A stretch of 64,000 nucleotides of DNA from Rathayibacter rathayi (GCF_004011095.1 NZ_CP028129.1:930001-994000); one strand, 5' to 3'. Counted from the first letter of the stretch, positions 43,057 through 52,153 are shown. Notes: generated by a model not told the origin, from the sequence alone. Numbers and translations: made by a program.

Positions 43057-44016
43057 GTGCACGCGATCGGGATCGACATCGGCGGCACGAAGATCGCCGG
43101 AGCCTTGGTCGATGAGTTCGGCGGGATCCTCCGCGAGGACCGCCGGCCCACTCCCGCCGGGCACCCCGAGCTGATAGTGGACGTCGTGGTCGAGATGGTT
43201 GAGCACCTGCGCTCGGGCCTGCTCCCGGGAGACGTCGCCGCGGTCGGAGTCGCCGCAGCCGGTTTCATCGACGCGTCCCAGTCGATCGTCTACTACGCCC
43301 CCAACATCAATTGGCGCAACGAGCCCTTCCGCGAGAAGCTCTCCGCGCGCATCGACCTGCCGATCATCATCGAGAACGACGCGAACGCCGCGGGCTGGGC
43401 CGAGTTCCGCTACGGCTCCGGCCGCCTTGTCAGCGACATGCTGATGCTCACCATCGGCACCGGAGTGGGCGGCGCGATCGTGATCAACGACCGGCTCCTG
43501 CGCGGTGGCTTCGGCGCCGCGGCCGAGATCGGGCACATGCGTGTCGTCCCCGGCGGTCTGCCCTGCGGCTGCGGCGCCCGCGGCTGCATCGAGCAGTACG
43601 GTTCGGGGCGTGCGCTCCAGCGCTTCGCCGGGGAACTCGCCGACGCGGGCGGTATCGGCCAGGGAATCGCCGACGCCCGCACCCGCAACGGGGGCGAATT
43701 GAACGGCCACGTCATCTCCGAGCTGATCACCGCCGGCGACCTTGGCGCCCTCGCCGCGCTGCGCCAGCTCGGCCACTGGCTGGGCGAGGCGGCCGCGAGC
43801 CTCAGTGCCGTCCTCGATCCGCAGATGTTCGTCATCGGCGGGGGAGTGGCGCAGGCCGGCGATCTCCTGCTGGACCCGATCCGCCAGGCCTACGTCGACA
43901 ATCTGCCCGCCCGAGGGTTCCATCCGGAGCCCGAATTCCGTATTGCCGAGCTCGTCAACGACGCCGGAGTGGTCGGGGCCGCCGACCTGGCGCGCGTGCA
44001 CGCGAGTTCCCTCTGA
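43057..44016 (+). CDS. glk: ROK-family glucokinase
   Basis: A 319-residue sugar kinase of the ROK family. The ATP loop is GIDIGGTKIAGALVDEFG, the sugar-binding part IIENDANAAGWAEFRYG, and the zinc motif GLPCGCGARGCIEQYGSG. It phosphorylates glucose to glucose-6-phosphate for glycolysis and for the zwf product. The family also includes ROK repressors, but there is no helix-turn-helix here. The GTG start has GGAAGGCGG upstream. PlsC follows 43 bases later. Confidence 0.9.
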   Translation: MHAIGIDIGGTKIAGALVDEFGGILREDRRPTPAGHPELIVDVVVEMVEHLRSGLLPGDVAAVGVAAAGFIDASQSIVYYAPNINWRNEPFREKLSARIDLPIIIENDANAAGWAEFRYGSGRLVSDMLMLTIGTGVGGAIVINDRLLRGGFGAAAEIGHMRVVPGGLPCGCGARGCIEQYGSGRALQRFAGELADAGGIGQGIADARTRNGGELNGHVISELITAGDLGALAALRQLGHWLGEAAASLSAVLDPQMFVIGGGVAQAGDLLLDPIRQAYVDNLPARGFHPEPEFRIAELVNDAGVVGAADLARVHASSL

Positions 44017-44059
44017 CAGCACCCGCCGCAGCCGATCCACCGCACCGCAGAGGAGCCCG

Positions 44060-44749
44060 ATGTTCTACTGGTTCATGAAGCACATCGTCGCGGGCCCGCT
44101 CCTGAAGACGATCTTCCGCCCGTGGGTGGTCGGCGCCGACCGCATCCCGCCCAGCGGGGGTGTGATCCTCGCGAGCAACCACCTCTCGTTCATCGACTCC
44201 GTCATCCTCCCGCTGGTGATCGAGCGCAACATGGTGTTCCTGGCCAAGAGCGACTACTTCACCGGCAAGGGCCTGAAAGGCTGGGCGACGAAGAGGTTCT
44301 TCACCGCGACCGGGATGCTGCCGATCGACCGCTCCGGTGGCAAGGCGTCGGAGGCCTCGCTCAACACGGGGCTCCGCGTCCTCGCCGGCGGCCATGCGCT
44401 GGGCATCTATCCCGAGGGCACACGCAGCCCCGACGGGCGGATGTACCGCGGCCGCACCGGAGTCGCCCGTATGGTCCTCGAGGGGCGCGTGCCCGTCATC
44501 CCCGTCGCCATGATCGACACCGCCAGAATCATGCCGATCGGTAAGCGACTGCCCAAGCTTGGTCGGATCGGCATTGTCTTCGGCGAGCCGCTCGACTTCA
44601 GCCGCTTCGAGGGCATGGAAGGCGACCGCTTCATCCTCCGCTCCATCACGGACGAGATCATGTACGAGCTTCTCGCCCTGAGCGGTCAGGAGTACCTCGA
44701 CGTCTATGCGACCTCGGTCAAGGAGAAGCGCGCCGCGCTCACGCGCTGA
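44060..44749 (+). CDS. plsC: 1-acylglycerol-3-phosphate acyltransferase
   Basis: A 229-residue PlsC-type acyltransferase that adds the second acyl chain to lysophosphatidic acid. The catalytic NHLSFID (NHx4D, residues 40-46) and the EGTRSPDG glycerol-phosphate motif are present, plus FVFGEPLDF-like text at the end (IVFGEPLDFSRF). The N-terminus is hydrophobic and membrane-associated. AGGAG stands four bases before the ATG at 44060. In M. tuberculosis the corresponding gene (Rv2182c) sits in the same neighbourhood with aroG and pknL. Confidence 0.9.
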   Translation: MFYWFMKHIVAGPLLKTIFRPWVVGADRIPPSGGVILASNHLSFIDSVILPLVIERNMVFLAKSDYFTGKGLKGWATKRFFTATGMLPIDRSGGKASEASLNTGLRVLAGGHALGIYPEGTRSPDGRMYRGRTGVARMVLEGRVPVIPVAMIDTARIMPIGKRLPKLGRIGIVFGEPLDFSRFEGMEGDRFILRSITDEIMYELLALSGQEYLDVYATSVKEKRAALTR

Positions 44750-44859
44750 GCGCCCGCTCGGCGCCGTCGTCCAGGCGATAAGCTCGTCAACCGCTGCCGT
44801 CCGTTTGGGCGGAGGCCCTCCGCGCCCCGCTGGCGCCCGTCAGAACTGGGAATTCCCTC

Positions 44860-46239
44860 GTGGTCATCGATCCGAACGAACCGTACGTCCTCGCCGCCCC
44901 CTCCGTGGTTGCCGGCCTGGATTCGTGGCGGGAACTCGAGATCAAGCAGCAGCCGCACTGGCCCGACGTCGAGGCCGTGAAGAAGGCGTCCGCCGAGGTC
45001 GCCGCGCTGCCGCCGTTGGTGTTCGCCGGCGAGGTGGACCAGCTGCGCGAGCGCCTCGGCGCCGCAGCCCGCGGCGAGGCCTTCCTCCTGCAGGGCGGCG
45101 ATTGCGCCGAGACCTTCGCGGGAGCGACCGCGGATCAGATCCGCAACCGGGTCAAGACGGTGCTGCAGATGGCCGTCGTGCTCACCTACGGCGCGAGCAT
45201 GCCGGTCATCAAGATGGGTCGCATGGCCGGCCAGTTCGCCAAGCCGCGCTCGAGCGACTTCGAGACCCGCGGTGATGTGACGCTGCCCGCCTACCGCGGA
45301 GACATCGTGAACGGCTACGACTTCACTCCGGAGTCGCGTGCCGCGGACCCACGCCGCATCGTGCAGGGATACCACACGGCAGCCTCGACCCTGAACCTCA
45401 TCCGCGCCTTCACTCAGGGCGGGTTCGCCGACCTGCGCCTCGTCCACTACTGGAACAAGGGCTTCACCGAGAACCCGCAGAATCAGCGCTACGAGCAGCT
45501 GGCCCGCGAGATTGATCGCGCGGTCAAGTTCATGGTCGCCTGCGGGGCCGATTTTGAGGGCATGAAGCGCACTGAGTTCTACACGGGCCACGAAGGCCTG
45601 CTGATGGACTACGAGCGCCCGATGACGCGGATCGACTCGCGCACCGGCACGCCGTACAACACGTCGAGCCACTTCATCTGGATCGGCGAGCGCACGCGCG
45701 ATCTCGATGGCGCTCACGTCGACTTCCTGTCGCGCGTGCGCAACCCGATCGGCGTGAAGCTCGGCCCCTCGACGACGCCGGAGACCATGCTCGAGCTGAT
45801 CGACAAGCTCGACCCGAAGCGCGAACCCGGCCGTCTCACCTTCATCACGCGGATGGGAGCCGGAAAGATCCGCGACGCCCTGCCGCCGCTGCTCGAGGCG
45901 GTCACGCGGAGCGACGCACTGCCGCTGTGGGTCACCGACCCGATGCACGGCAACGGGCTGACGACCCCGACCGGCTACAAGACCCGGCGTTTCGACGACG
46001 TGGTCGACGAGGTAAAGGGCTTCTTCGAGGCGCACCGAGCGGCGGGGACGCACCCGGGCGGCATCCACGTAGAACTCACGGGCGACGACGTCACCGAGTG
46101 CCTCGGCGGCTCGGAGCACATCGACGAGGCGACGCTGGCCACCCGCTACGAGTCGGTCTGCGACCCGCGCCTCAATCACCTGCAGTCGCTCGAACTCGCG
46201 TTCCTCGTGGCGGAGGAGCTGCGCGGCCGCGCGGTCTGA
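44860..46239 (+). CDS. aroG: class II 3-deoxy-7-phosphoheptulonate synthase
   Basis: A 459-residue DAHP synthase of the plant-like class II. It condenses phosphoenolpyruvate and erythrose-4-phosphate, the first step to aromatic amino acids. Signatures are LPPLVFAGEVDQLRERLG, FLLQGGDCAETFAG, VIKMGRMAGQFAKPRS and ITRMGAGKIRDALPPLLEAV, with WVTDPMHGN and GGIHVELTGDDVTECLGG near the end. The start is GTG at 44860 with no strong ribosome binding site. The 110-bp gap from plsC shows no terminator or tRNA. It converges with the PknL-type gene. Confidence 0.96.
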   Translation: MVIDPNEPYVLAAPSVVAGLDSWRELEIKQQPHWPDVEAVKKASAEVAALPPLVFAGEVDQLRERLGAAARGEAFLLQGGDCAETFAGATADQIRNRVKTVLQMAVVLTYGASMPVIKMGRMAGQFAKPRSSDFETRGDVTLPAYRGDIVNGYDFTPESRAADPRRIVQGYHTAASTLNLIRAFTQGGFADLRLVHYWNKGFTENPQNQRYEQLAREIDRAVKFMVACGADFEGMKRTEFYTGHEGLLMDYERPMTRIDSRTGTPYNTSSHFIWIGERTRDLDGAHVDFLSRVRNPIGVKLGPSTTPETMLELIDKLDPKREPGRLTFITRMGAGKIRDALPPLLEAVTRSDALPLWVTDPMHGNGLTTPTGYKTRRFDDVVDEVKGFFEAHRAAGTHPGGIHVELTGDDVTECLGGSEHIDEATLATRYESVCDPRLNHLQSLELAFLVAEELRGRAV

Positions 46240-46257
46240 CCCCGTCTCGCCGGCGGG

Positions 46258-48222
46258 TCAGGTCGTGATCGTGAGGGACAGTTGGATGGTCGTTCCGCGC
46301 TGCACGAGGTCGCCGGGCTTGTTGGACTGGTTGGTGACCTTCGTCAACTCGTTCGGCGCCGCGTCGATCAGCGGGCCGAGGGTGGTCAGCGAGTAGCTCC
46401 AGGCGAGGTTCGCCGCCTCGAGGGCCGCCTTCGCTTGGTCGCGGCTCATCCCTACCACGTTCGGCACGGCCACTGGCTTGGGACCCTTCGACGTGACGAC
46501 CGAGATAGCGTCTCCCGTCACCGCCGGCGCCTTCGGGTTGGCCTGGGTGAGGACCACGCCGACGGCGGCCGTGTCGCTCCAGTCCTCGCCGCTGCGATCG
46601 AGTGCGAGGCCGGCGGCCTCCGCCTTCGCCGTCGCGTCGTCGATCGAGAGACCGACGACGTTGGGGATCGGTCCGAGGCTCACCACCATCGCGATGCTGC
46701 TGGTCTCGGACATGATCGCGGGCAGTGCGGAGCCGTCGGGGAGGGAGGCGGAGATCACCACTCCCGCGTCGACATCGGCGTCGAACCTCCTCGACACGTC
46801 TCCGACGGTGAAGGAGCCTGCGGTGACCTTCGCGGTCGCGTCGGCCTCTGACAGGCCGGTGAGGTCGGGGACCGGAAGCTGGCGCGGTCCGCTAGAGACG
46901 GTCAGGGTAATGACGGAGCCCTTGTGCACTCCTTGCCCTCCGGGCGGATCGGAACTCATCACCGTGCCGGCGGGAACGGTGAGGTCCGATGCCGCTTGCG
47001 GCTCCACCTCGAACCCCCGCGCCTGCAGCTGCGCCGTCGCGTCCTGCTGCGACTGGCTGACGACGTCCGGGATCGACACGATCGCCCCCGGTCCCTCGCC
47101 GAACCACCAGGCCGTCCCTCCGCCGATCAGGGCGAGAAGGAGCACGACCACCGTGAGTAGGACTCCACGGCGTCGTCGGATGCGGCGCTTCGCGGCGAGA
47201 CGGGCGACGGTGTCATCGTCCTCGTCCACCACCAGGACGGCCCCGGGTGCGGGCGAGGGCTCGACGACCGAGGTCCGGCCGGGCTCCGCCGGGGCGAATA
47301 GCATCGTCGCCGGTTCGGGAAAGGGTGCCGGGAGTGGAGTGACCGTCTGGGTGTCGCCGCGCCGGTCGCTCGGGGTAATGCCCATCAGACGCTCGGCCTC
47401 GAGCAGCTGCGCGAGCATGACTCCGGCGTCGCGTGGGCGCATGTCCGGGTCGCGCTCGGTCGCCCACAGCACGAGCTCGTCGAGAGACGTGGGCACGGAG
47501 GCGACCGTCGCGCTCGGGTAGGGCACGGAATCGTTCGCGTGCTGGTACGCGATCTGCATCGGCTGCTCACCCGTAAAGGGCTGCTGGCCGGTGAGCATCT
47601 CGTAGATCATGATCCCGATGGCGTAGATGTCGCTGCGGGTGTCGGCGGTGCCGCGGGTGACTAGCTCGGGGGAGAGGTAGGCGATCGTGCCCAGGAGCGC
47701 CTGACCGGAGGCGGTATTGGCCGAGGCGGCGCGGGCGAGGCCGAAGTCGCCGATCTTGATCCGGCCGTCGTCGGCGAGAAGGACGTTCTCGGGCTTGAGG
47801 TCGCGGTGCAGGATGCCGGCGCGGTGCGCGGCGGCGAGGCCGGAGAGCACCGAGTGCATAATGTCGACCACCTGCTGGGCGGTCAGTCGGCCGCGCTCCT
47901 TCAGGAGGTCGCGCAGGGTGATGCCGGGGAGGTACTCCATGACCAGGTAGGCCATGTCCGAGTCCTGGCCCTGGTCGAAGACACTCACGACGTTCGGATG
48001 GGCGAGGCGGGCGGCCGAGCGCGCCTCCTGAATAAAGCGGTTCTTGAACGTCACGTCGTCGGAGAGGTGACCGTGCATGACCTTCATCGCGACGCGGCGC
48101 TCGAGGCGCTGATCGTGCGCGAGGTAGACCGTGGCCATGCCACCTCGCGCGATTCGCGAGCGCACCTCGTATCGGCCGTCGACGAGACGGCCGAGGAGAG
48201 GGTCGAGCTGGCTGGTGGTCAC
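46258..48222 (-). CDS. pknL: PASTA-domain Ser/Thr kinase (PknL type)
   Basis: A 654-residue transmembrane kinase. The N-terminal kinase domain (about 15-275) has GGMATVY, the ATP lysine K47, HRDLKPEN (139-146) and DFG (159-161). A single helix (about 358-378, LLTVVVLLLALIGGGTAWWF) leads to four external PASTA domains that bind peptidoglycan fragments. The neighbours, aroG on one side and an Rv2175c-like gene on the other, identify it as the PknL counterpart, which phosphorylates Rv2175c in M. tuberculosis. GTG is the start, with TAGACT six bases upstream in leaderless style. Confidence 0.9.
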   Translation of the reverse strand: MTTSQLDPLLGRLVDGRYEVRSRIARGGMATVYLAHDQRLERRVAMKVMHGHLSDDVTFKNRFIQEARSAARLAHPNVVSVFDQGQDSDMAYLVMEYLPGITLRDLLKERGRLTAQQVVDIMHSVLSGLAAAHRAGILHRDLKPENVLLADDGRIKIGDFGLARAASANTASGQALLGTIAYLSPELVTRGTADTRSDIYAIGIMIYEMLTGQQPFTGEQPMQIAYQHANDSVPYPSATVASVPTSLDELVLWATERDPDMRPRDAGVMLAQLLEAERLMGITPSDRRGDTQTVTPLPAPFPEPATMLFAPAEPGRTSVVEPSPAPGAVLVVDEDDDTVARLAAKRRIRRRRGVLLTVVVLLLALIGGGTAWWFGEGPGAIVSIPDVVSQSQQDATAQLQARGFEVEPQAASDLTVPAGTVMSSDPPGGQGVHKGSVITLTVSSGPRQLPVPDLTGLSEADATAKVTAGSFTVGDVSRRFDADVDAGVVISASLPDGSALPAIMSETSSIAMVVSLGPIPNVVGLSIDDATAKAEAAGLALDRSGEDWSDTAAVGVVLTQANPKAPAVTGDAISVVTSKGPKPVAVPNVVGMSRDQAKAALEAANLAWSYSLTTLGPLIDAAPNELTKVTNQSNKPGDLVQRGTTIQLSLTITT

Positions 48223-48228
48223 GCGAAG

Positions 48229-48234
48229 AGTCTA
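48229..48234 (-). promoter_or_regulatory. -10 hexamer of pknL
   Basis: TAGACT on the minus strand, exactly six bases before the GTG of the kinase gene. Confidence 0.5.
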
Positions 48235-48273
48235 GGCAAGGCCCCCCGCGGAACAGGTGAGCGACGCCCGGGC

Positions 48274-48321
48274 GGCGCAGGACTCGGTTGGCGCAGGACT
48301 CGGTTGGCGCAGGACTCGGTT
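48274..48321. repeat. three 16-bp tandem repeats between pknL and its neighbour
   Basis: GGCGCAGGACTCGGTT occurs three times without gaps at 48274, 48290 and 48306. It lies in the divergent promoter region of pknL and the Rv2175c-like gene, so it could be a bound control element. Confidence 0.9.
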
Positions 48322-48354
48322 GGCGGCCCCGCAAGCTCGTGGCAGTCTTGACGA

Positions 48355-48720
48355 GTGACCGACTCGTCCGCTGCCCCCGCCACCTCGACCGACTCCGAGC
48401 TCGACTGGCTGACCGTTCCCGACCTCGTGGAGGTGACCGGGCTCGGCGCCGGCCGGGTCCGCCGGCTCCTCGAGGAGCGCCACCTCCTCGGCACCCGCCG
48501 GGACGGCGTCCTGAAGGTGCCTGCCCTCTTCCTCCGCGAGGGCGAGCCGCTGACGGAGATCCGCGGCACGGCGATCCTGCTCGCCGACTCCGGTTTCACC
48601 GATGACGAGGCCGTCGACTGGCTGCTGGCCGTCGAGGAGAGCCTGGGCACCAGCCCGATCCTCGCCCTCCGCGCCGGCCGCAAGGCCGAGGTCCGTCGGG
48701 TGGCCCAGGCCCTGGCCTGA
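48355..48720 (+). CDS. Rv2175c-like DNA-binding protein (PknL substrate family)
   Basis: A 121-residue protein. The N-terminal helix-turn-helix-like part is LTVPDLVEVTGLGAGRVRRLLEERHLLGTRRDGVLKVPALFL; the rest forms a helical domain ending LALRAGRKAEVRRVAQALA, as in M. tuberculosis Rv2175c, which binds DNA weakly and loses binding when PknL phosphorylates it. The start is GTG at 48355 with CAGTCT six bases before it and no ribosome binding site. It lies divergent from pknL as in mycobacteria, which supports the functional pairing. Confidence 0.88.
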   Translation: MTDSSAAPATSTDSELDWLTVPDLVEVTGLGAGRVRRLLEERHLLGTRRDGVLKVPALFLREGEPLTEIRGTAILLADSGFTDDEAVDWLLAVEESLGTSPILALRAGRKAEVRRVAQALA

Positions 48721-48736
48721 CGCCGCCGGTCCGCTC

Positions 48737-49837
48737 CTAGGAGGTGCGGACCGTGACCTGCGCTGCCAGCTCGTGCAGCTCGGCAATGCCCTCGGCACGC
48801 AGCGGCGCGTCGGGGAGGACCGCCGCCGCGGACTGGACCTCGTGGGCGATTCGATCCTCCAGCTGCTCAAGGGCGCCGCTACCCGCGATGATCTCCTGCG
48901 CGCGCGCGATCGCGGCCGCGGCGGCGTCGCTGTGACCGACGACGGCGTCGAGTTCGGCTCGCTGGCTCGGCGAGCAGGCGCGGCGGGCCAGCCCCAGGAG
49001 CACGGTGCGCTTGCCCTCGCGCAGGTCGTCGCCGGCGGGTTTGCCCGTCACGGCCGGGTCACCGAAGACGCCGAGCACGTCGTCACGCAGCTGGAACGCG
49101 ATCCCGACCGGGAGTCCGAAGCGGCGCAGCGCGTCGAGCTGAGCGTCCTCGCCGCCGGCCAGTGAGCCACCGATCGCGAGCGGCGCCTCGATGCTGTACT
49201 TGGCGCTCTTGTAGACGATCACCCGCTGGGCCCGCTCAAGGTGCTCGTGCTCGGGGTGACCCACCCACGCGCTCTCCTCAAGGATGTCCAGGTACTGCCC
49301 CAGGGTCACCTCGGTGCGCATCAGATTGAACTCGGCTCGTGCGCGCGCCGCGGCGGCGCGGTCGCCGAGCGACCACTCCGCGTCGGCGAAGATCTCGTCG
49401 GACCACACCAGGAGCAGGTCGCCGAGGAGGATCGCGGAGGATCGGCCGAACTCGTCGCGGTCTCCGCTCCAGCTGCCGTCGGCGTGGAGGAAGGAGAAGC
49501 GCCGGTGCGCCGCGGGGGCGCCACGTCGGGTGTCGGAGTTGTCGATCACGTCGTCGTGGACGAGCGCCGCAGCATGGAACAGTTCCAGGCTCGCCCCGAC
49601 CCGAGCGATCGGATCGGAGCCGCTCGGGTGCGCCTGGCTCGGGGTGCTCGAGACGGCGTTCCAGCCCGCCTCGCAGAAGCGCGCGCGGAACCGCTTGCCC
49701 CCGCTGAGAAAGTCCCGCGAAAGGTCGCCGAGGGCGGAAACGTCCTCTCCTATGGAGCGCAGAATTGGGGTGTGCCCGGTGAGGAATTCATCGATTCGGA
49801 GCTGGACGCGATCGGTGAGTCGAGAGCTGCGGTTCAC
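48737..49837 (-). CDS. idsA: polyprenyl diphosphate synthase (IdsA-like)
   Basis: A 366-residue trans-prenyltransferase. The first Asp-rich motif is VHDDVIDNSDTRRG (D95-D99) and the second QLRDDVLGVFGD, with GGKRFRARF near the N-terminus. It makes farnesyl or geranylgeranyl diphosphate; chain length cannot be read from sequence, although the bulky residues before the first motif (LELFHAAALVHDD) suggest C15-C20. The product would feed carotenoids, menaquinone and undecaprenol. GTG is the start, with TAGGCT six bases before it. The order pknL, Rv2175c, idsA repeats the mycobacterial one. Confidence 0.92.
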   Translation of the reverse strand: MNRSSRLTDRVQLRIDEFLTGHTPILRSIGEDVSALGDLSRDFLSGGKRFRARFCEAGWNAVSSTPSQAHPSGSDPIARVGASLELFHAAALVHDDVIDNSDTRRGAPAAHRRFSFLHADGSWSGDRDEFGRSSAILLGDLLLVWSDEIFADAEWSLGDRAAAARARAEFNLMRTEVTLGQYLDILEESAWVGHPEHEHLERAQRVIVYKSAKYSIEAPLAIGGSLAGGEDAQLDALRRFGLPVGIAFQLRDDVLGVFGDPAVTGKPAGDDLREGKRTVLLGLARRACSPSQRAELDAVVGHSDAAAAAIARAQEIIAGSGALEQLEDRIAHEVQSAAAVLPDAPLRAEGIAELHELAAQVTVRTS

Positions 49838-49843
49838 CCGGCC

Positions 49844-49849
49844 AGCCTA
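49844..49849 (-). promoter_or_regulatory. -10 hexamer of idsA
   Basis: TAGGCT on the minus strand, six bases before the GTG of idsA. Confidence 0.5.
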
Positions 49850-49997
49850 TGCACCGAAGGTGTCTGGTGCCTGCGTCGGGCTCGGTCTACACTGAAGCGC
49901 CGCCTGATCGCTCGAGCCCAGACTCCGCTATTCCGGTGTCGTTCCGCGGAAGGATCGACGCAATGCCCTATCGACGCCACACCCTGAAGGGGTCATG

Positions 49998-50387
49998 ATG
50001 CCGCTTTCGGAACACGAGCAACGGCTCCTCGACGAGATGGAGCGCAACCTCTATCACAACGACGCCGACTTCGTGGCGGCGGTCGGCAAGGCGCGTGGCG
50101 GCACCAATTACCGGGCCCTGGTGCTCGGCATCCTGCTCGGCATCCTCGGTCTCGCCGTCCTCGTGGCGGGCGTGGTCGTCCGTCAGCCCCTCGTCGGCAT
50201 CCTCGGCTTCGCCCTCATGCTCGGCGGCGTGATCGTCGCGATGCGTCCGGCCGCCGGCGGTTCCTCCGCGCCCGGGCTTCCCGACGTCGGTCGGCAGAGC
50301 AAGCCCCGCACGGGCAACCGTCAGAGCTCCGGCTTCATGGACCGTCTGAACGACAGGTGGGACAACCGCGGCGACGGGCGCGGCTAG
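49998..50387 (+). CDS. DUF3040 membrane protein
   Basis: A 129-residue protein of the actinobacterial DUF3040 family. The N-terminal SEHEQRLLDEMERNLYHNDADF is diagnostic, followed by two membrane helices (YRALVLGILLGILGLAVLVAG and PLVGILGFALMLGGVIVAM) and a Gly/Arg-rich tail. The mycobacterial relative is Rv2169c, close to the dcw cluster as here. AAGGGG five to six bases before the second ATG (49998) favours that start over 49995. TACACT at 49888 gives a leader of about 100 bases. A strong terminator separates it from mraZ. Confidence 0.9.
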   Translation: MPLSEHEQRLLDEMERNLYHNDADFVAAVGKARGGTNYRALVLGILLGILGLAVLVAGVVVRQPLVGILGFALMLGGVIVAMRPAAGGSSAPGLPDVGRQSKPRTGNRQSSGFMDRLNDRWDNRGDGRG

Positions 50388-50411
50388 CCTCCCCTCCTCC
50401 GCTCCACCCCA

Positions 50412-50441
50412 GGGTCGATCCTCACGGATCGGCCCTTTTTT
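50412..50441 (+). terminator. Rho-independent terminator after DUF3040
   Basis: GGGTCGATCC and GGATCGGCCC form a 10-bp stem with one G:U pair and a TCAC loop, directly followed by six T. It isolates the DUF3040 gene from the mraZ operon promoter and is the only canonical hairpin-plus-T terminator I see in the window. Confidence 0.92.
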
Positions 50442-50563
50442 CGTGCCTCTTCGCTCCCCTCGGCCGCATTTTTCCTCCACTTCGCCCCACCGGCTTGGAT
50501 CCCTGGAAATACGCGGATGACCGGGGTCTCTTCGGCGCGCCACGGCCTGCGCCGGGGTTGTTA

Positions 50564-50589
50564 GTGGGGGGAAGTGGAGTACTGTGGAG
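50564..50589 (+). promoter_or_regulatory. three MraZ boxes
   Basis: GTGGGG at 50564, GTGGAG at 50574 and GTGGAG at 50584 are spaced exactly ten bases apart. MraZ binds direct repeats of this TGGGN kind with 10-bp steps and represses its own operon. They lie 40-65 bases before the mraZ start. Confidence 0.85.
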
Positions 50590-50628
50590 GACACACCATC
50601 CGTGGCCGGAAGAAGTGGGGGGCAGTCC

Positions 50629-51060
50629 GTGTTCCTCGGCACCCATTCCCCCAAACTCGATGAGAAGGGCCGCGTGATCCTCCCCGCCAAGTTCCGCGAC
50701 GAGCTCTCCTCCGGAGTCGTTGTCACCCGCGGCCAGGAGCGGTGCCTCTACGTGTTCAGTCAGGCCGAGTTCGAGGTGATGCACGAGAAGATCCGGCAGG
50801 CGCCGGTGACCAGCAAGCAGGCGCGCGACTTCCTCCGGGTGTTCCTCTCGGGGGCGAGCGCCGAGACACCGGACAAGCAAAACCGCGTGACACTGCCGGC
50901 TCCACTGCGGGCCTACGCCGGACTCGACCGCGACCTCACCGTCATCGGAGCGGGTAACCGCGCAGAGATCTGGGCGCAGGGCGCCTGGGAGAGCTACCTG
51001 CACGAGCAGGAGTCCGTGTTCTCCGACACCCAGGAGGAGGTGATCCCCGGCCTGTTCTAG
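50629..51060 (+). CDS. mraZ: transcriptional regulator MraZ
   Basis: A 143-residue AbrB-like repressor at the head of the division and cell-wall cluster. The two half-domains are [25 protein letters not shown] and [20 protein letters not shown], each with the DxKGR/DxxxR loop. GTG at 50629 gives the normal family length; a longer start at 50584 would lie within the third MraZ box. GGGGGG precedes it. It forms a ring that binds the boxes upstream and controls the whole cluster. RsmH follows after 109 bases. Confidence 0.93.
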   Translation: MFLGTHSPKLDEKGRVILPAKFRDELSSGVVVTRGQERCLYVFSQAEFEVMHEKIRQAPVTSKQARDFLRVFLSGASAETPDKQNRVTLPAPLRAYAGLDRDLTVIGAGNRAEIWAQGAWESYLHEQESVFSDTQEEVIPGLF

Positions 51061-51169
51061 CTCCTGTCGCGCGACTCCCAGCCACTCGGCGCCCGGACGC
51101 ACCTTCCCCGGTGTCCGGACGCGAGGTGGATGGGGATCGGACGACAGGATCGGGACAGGCGGGACCGCC

Positions 51170-52153
51170 ATGACAGAGAACACTCCCCAGAACGATCCGC
51201 GCCCCACCGAGCAGCGGCACCTCCCTGTGCTGCTCGAGCGCTGCGTCACACTCCTGGCGCCGGCGCTGGAGCGCGACGGTGCGGTCGTCGTGGACGCGAC
51301 GCTCGGCCTGGGCGGGCATGCGCTCGCGCTGCTCGAGCGCTTCCCTGGGCTGCACCTCGTCGGCCTGGATCGCGACCCCGAGGCCCTAGAACTCGCGGGG
51401 GAGAGGCTTTCGGCGCACGCCTCCCGGATCGACCTCGTGCACGCCGTCTACGACGAGCTGCCGGATGTGCTCGATGAGCTGGGCATCGACACGATTGATG
51501 GCGCGCTCTTCGACCTCGGCGTCTCCTCGCTACAGCTCGACGAGACCGAGCGCGGCTTCTCCTACTCGAAGGACGCGCCGCTGGACATGCGGATGGACTC
51601 GACCGCCTCGCTCACGGCGGCGACCATCCTCGCCGAGTACGACGAGAGCGCCCTGCGCCGCATCTTCCACGAGTACGGCGAGGAGCGGCTTGCTGCTCGC
51701 TACGCGAAGAAGATTGTCGAGGCCCGCCGTCTGGCTCCGCTGGAGCGCTCGGGCCGGCTCGTCGAGATTATTCAGGCGGCGACCCCGGTCGCGATTCAGC
51801 GCAACGGACACCCCGCCAAGCGCGTCTTTCAGGCGCTGCGGATCGAGGTCAATCAGGAGTTGTCCGTCCTCGCGCGGGCGATCCCCTCGGCGCTGGGTCG
51901 GATCGTCGTGGGCGGGCGGATCGTCGTCGAGGCGTACCAGTCGCTCGAGGACCGCATCGTCAAGCGCGCGCTTCAGGCCGCGTCCTCCTCCACCGCGCCG
52001 GCCGGCCTCCCGATGGAGCTGCCGGAGCACCGACCCGAGTTCCGACTCGTCATCCGCGGGGCCGAGCTCGCCTCCGACGACGAGAAGGCCAAGAACCCCC
52101 GAGCGACACCCGTGCGTCTGCGCGCGGCCGAGAGGATCAGGAGCACCGCATGA
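51170..52153 (+). CDS. rsmH: 16S rRNA (cytosine-1402-N4)-methyltransferase
   Basis: A 327-residue SAM-dependent methyltransferase that modifies C1402 in the decoding centre. Motifs: [61 protein letters not shown] and [14 protein letters not shown]; the C-terminal part has [18 protein letters not shown] and [13 protein letters not shown] text ([13 protein letters not shown]). The ATG lies after a purine-poor leader; the stop overlaps the ftsL start by four bases. Usual length and place for the family. Confidence 0.95.
   Translation: MTENTPQNDPRPTEQRHLPVLLERCVTLLAPALERDGAVVVDATLGLGGHALALLERFPGLHLVGLDRDPEALELAGERLSAHASRIDLVHAVYDELPDVLDELGIDTIDGALFDLGVSSLQLDETERGFSYSKDAPLDMRMDSTASLTAATILAEYDESALRRIFHEYGEERLAARYAKKIVEARRLAPLERSGRLVEIIQAATPVAIQRNGHPAKRVFQALRIEVNQELSVLARAIPSALGRIVVGGRIVVEAYQSLEDRIVKRALQAASSSTAPAGLPMELPEHRPEFRLVIRGAELASDDEKAKNPRATPVRLRAAERIRSTA

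Noticed and set aside
44750..44859. Possible tRNA between plsC and aroG
   Set aside because: No cloverleaf with T-loop consensus (GGTTCGA-type) can be formed. The only palindromic parts are short GC stems.
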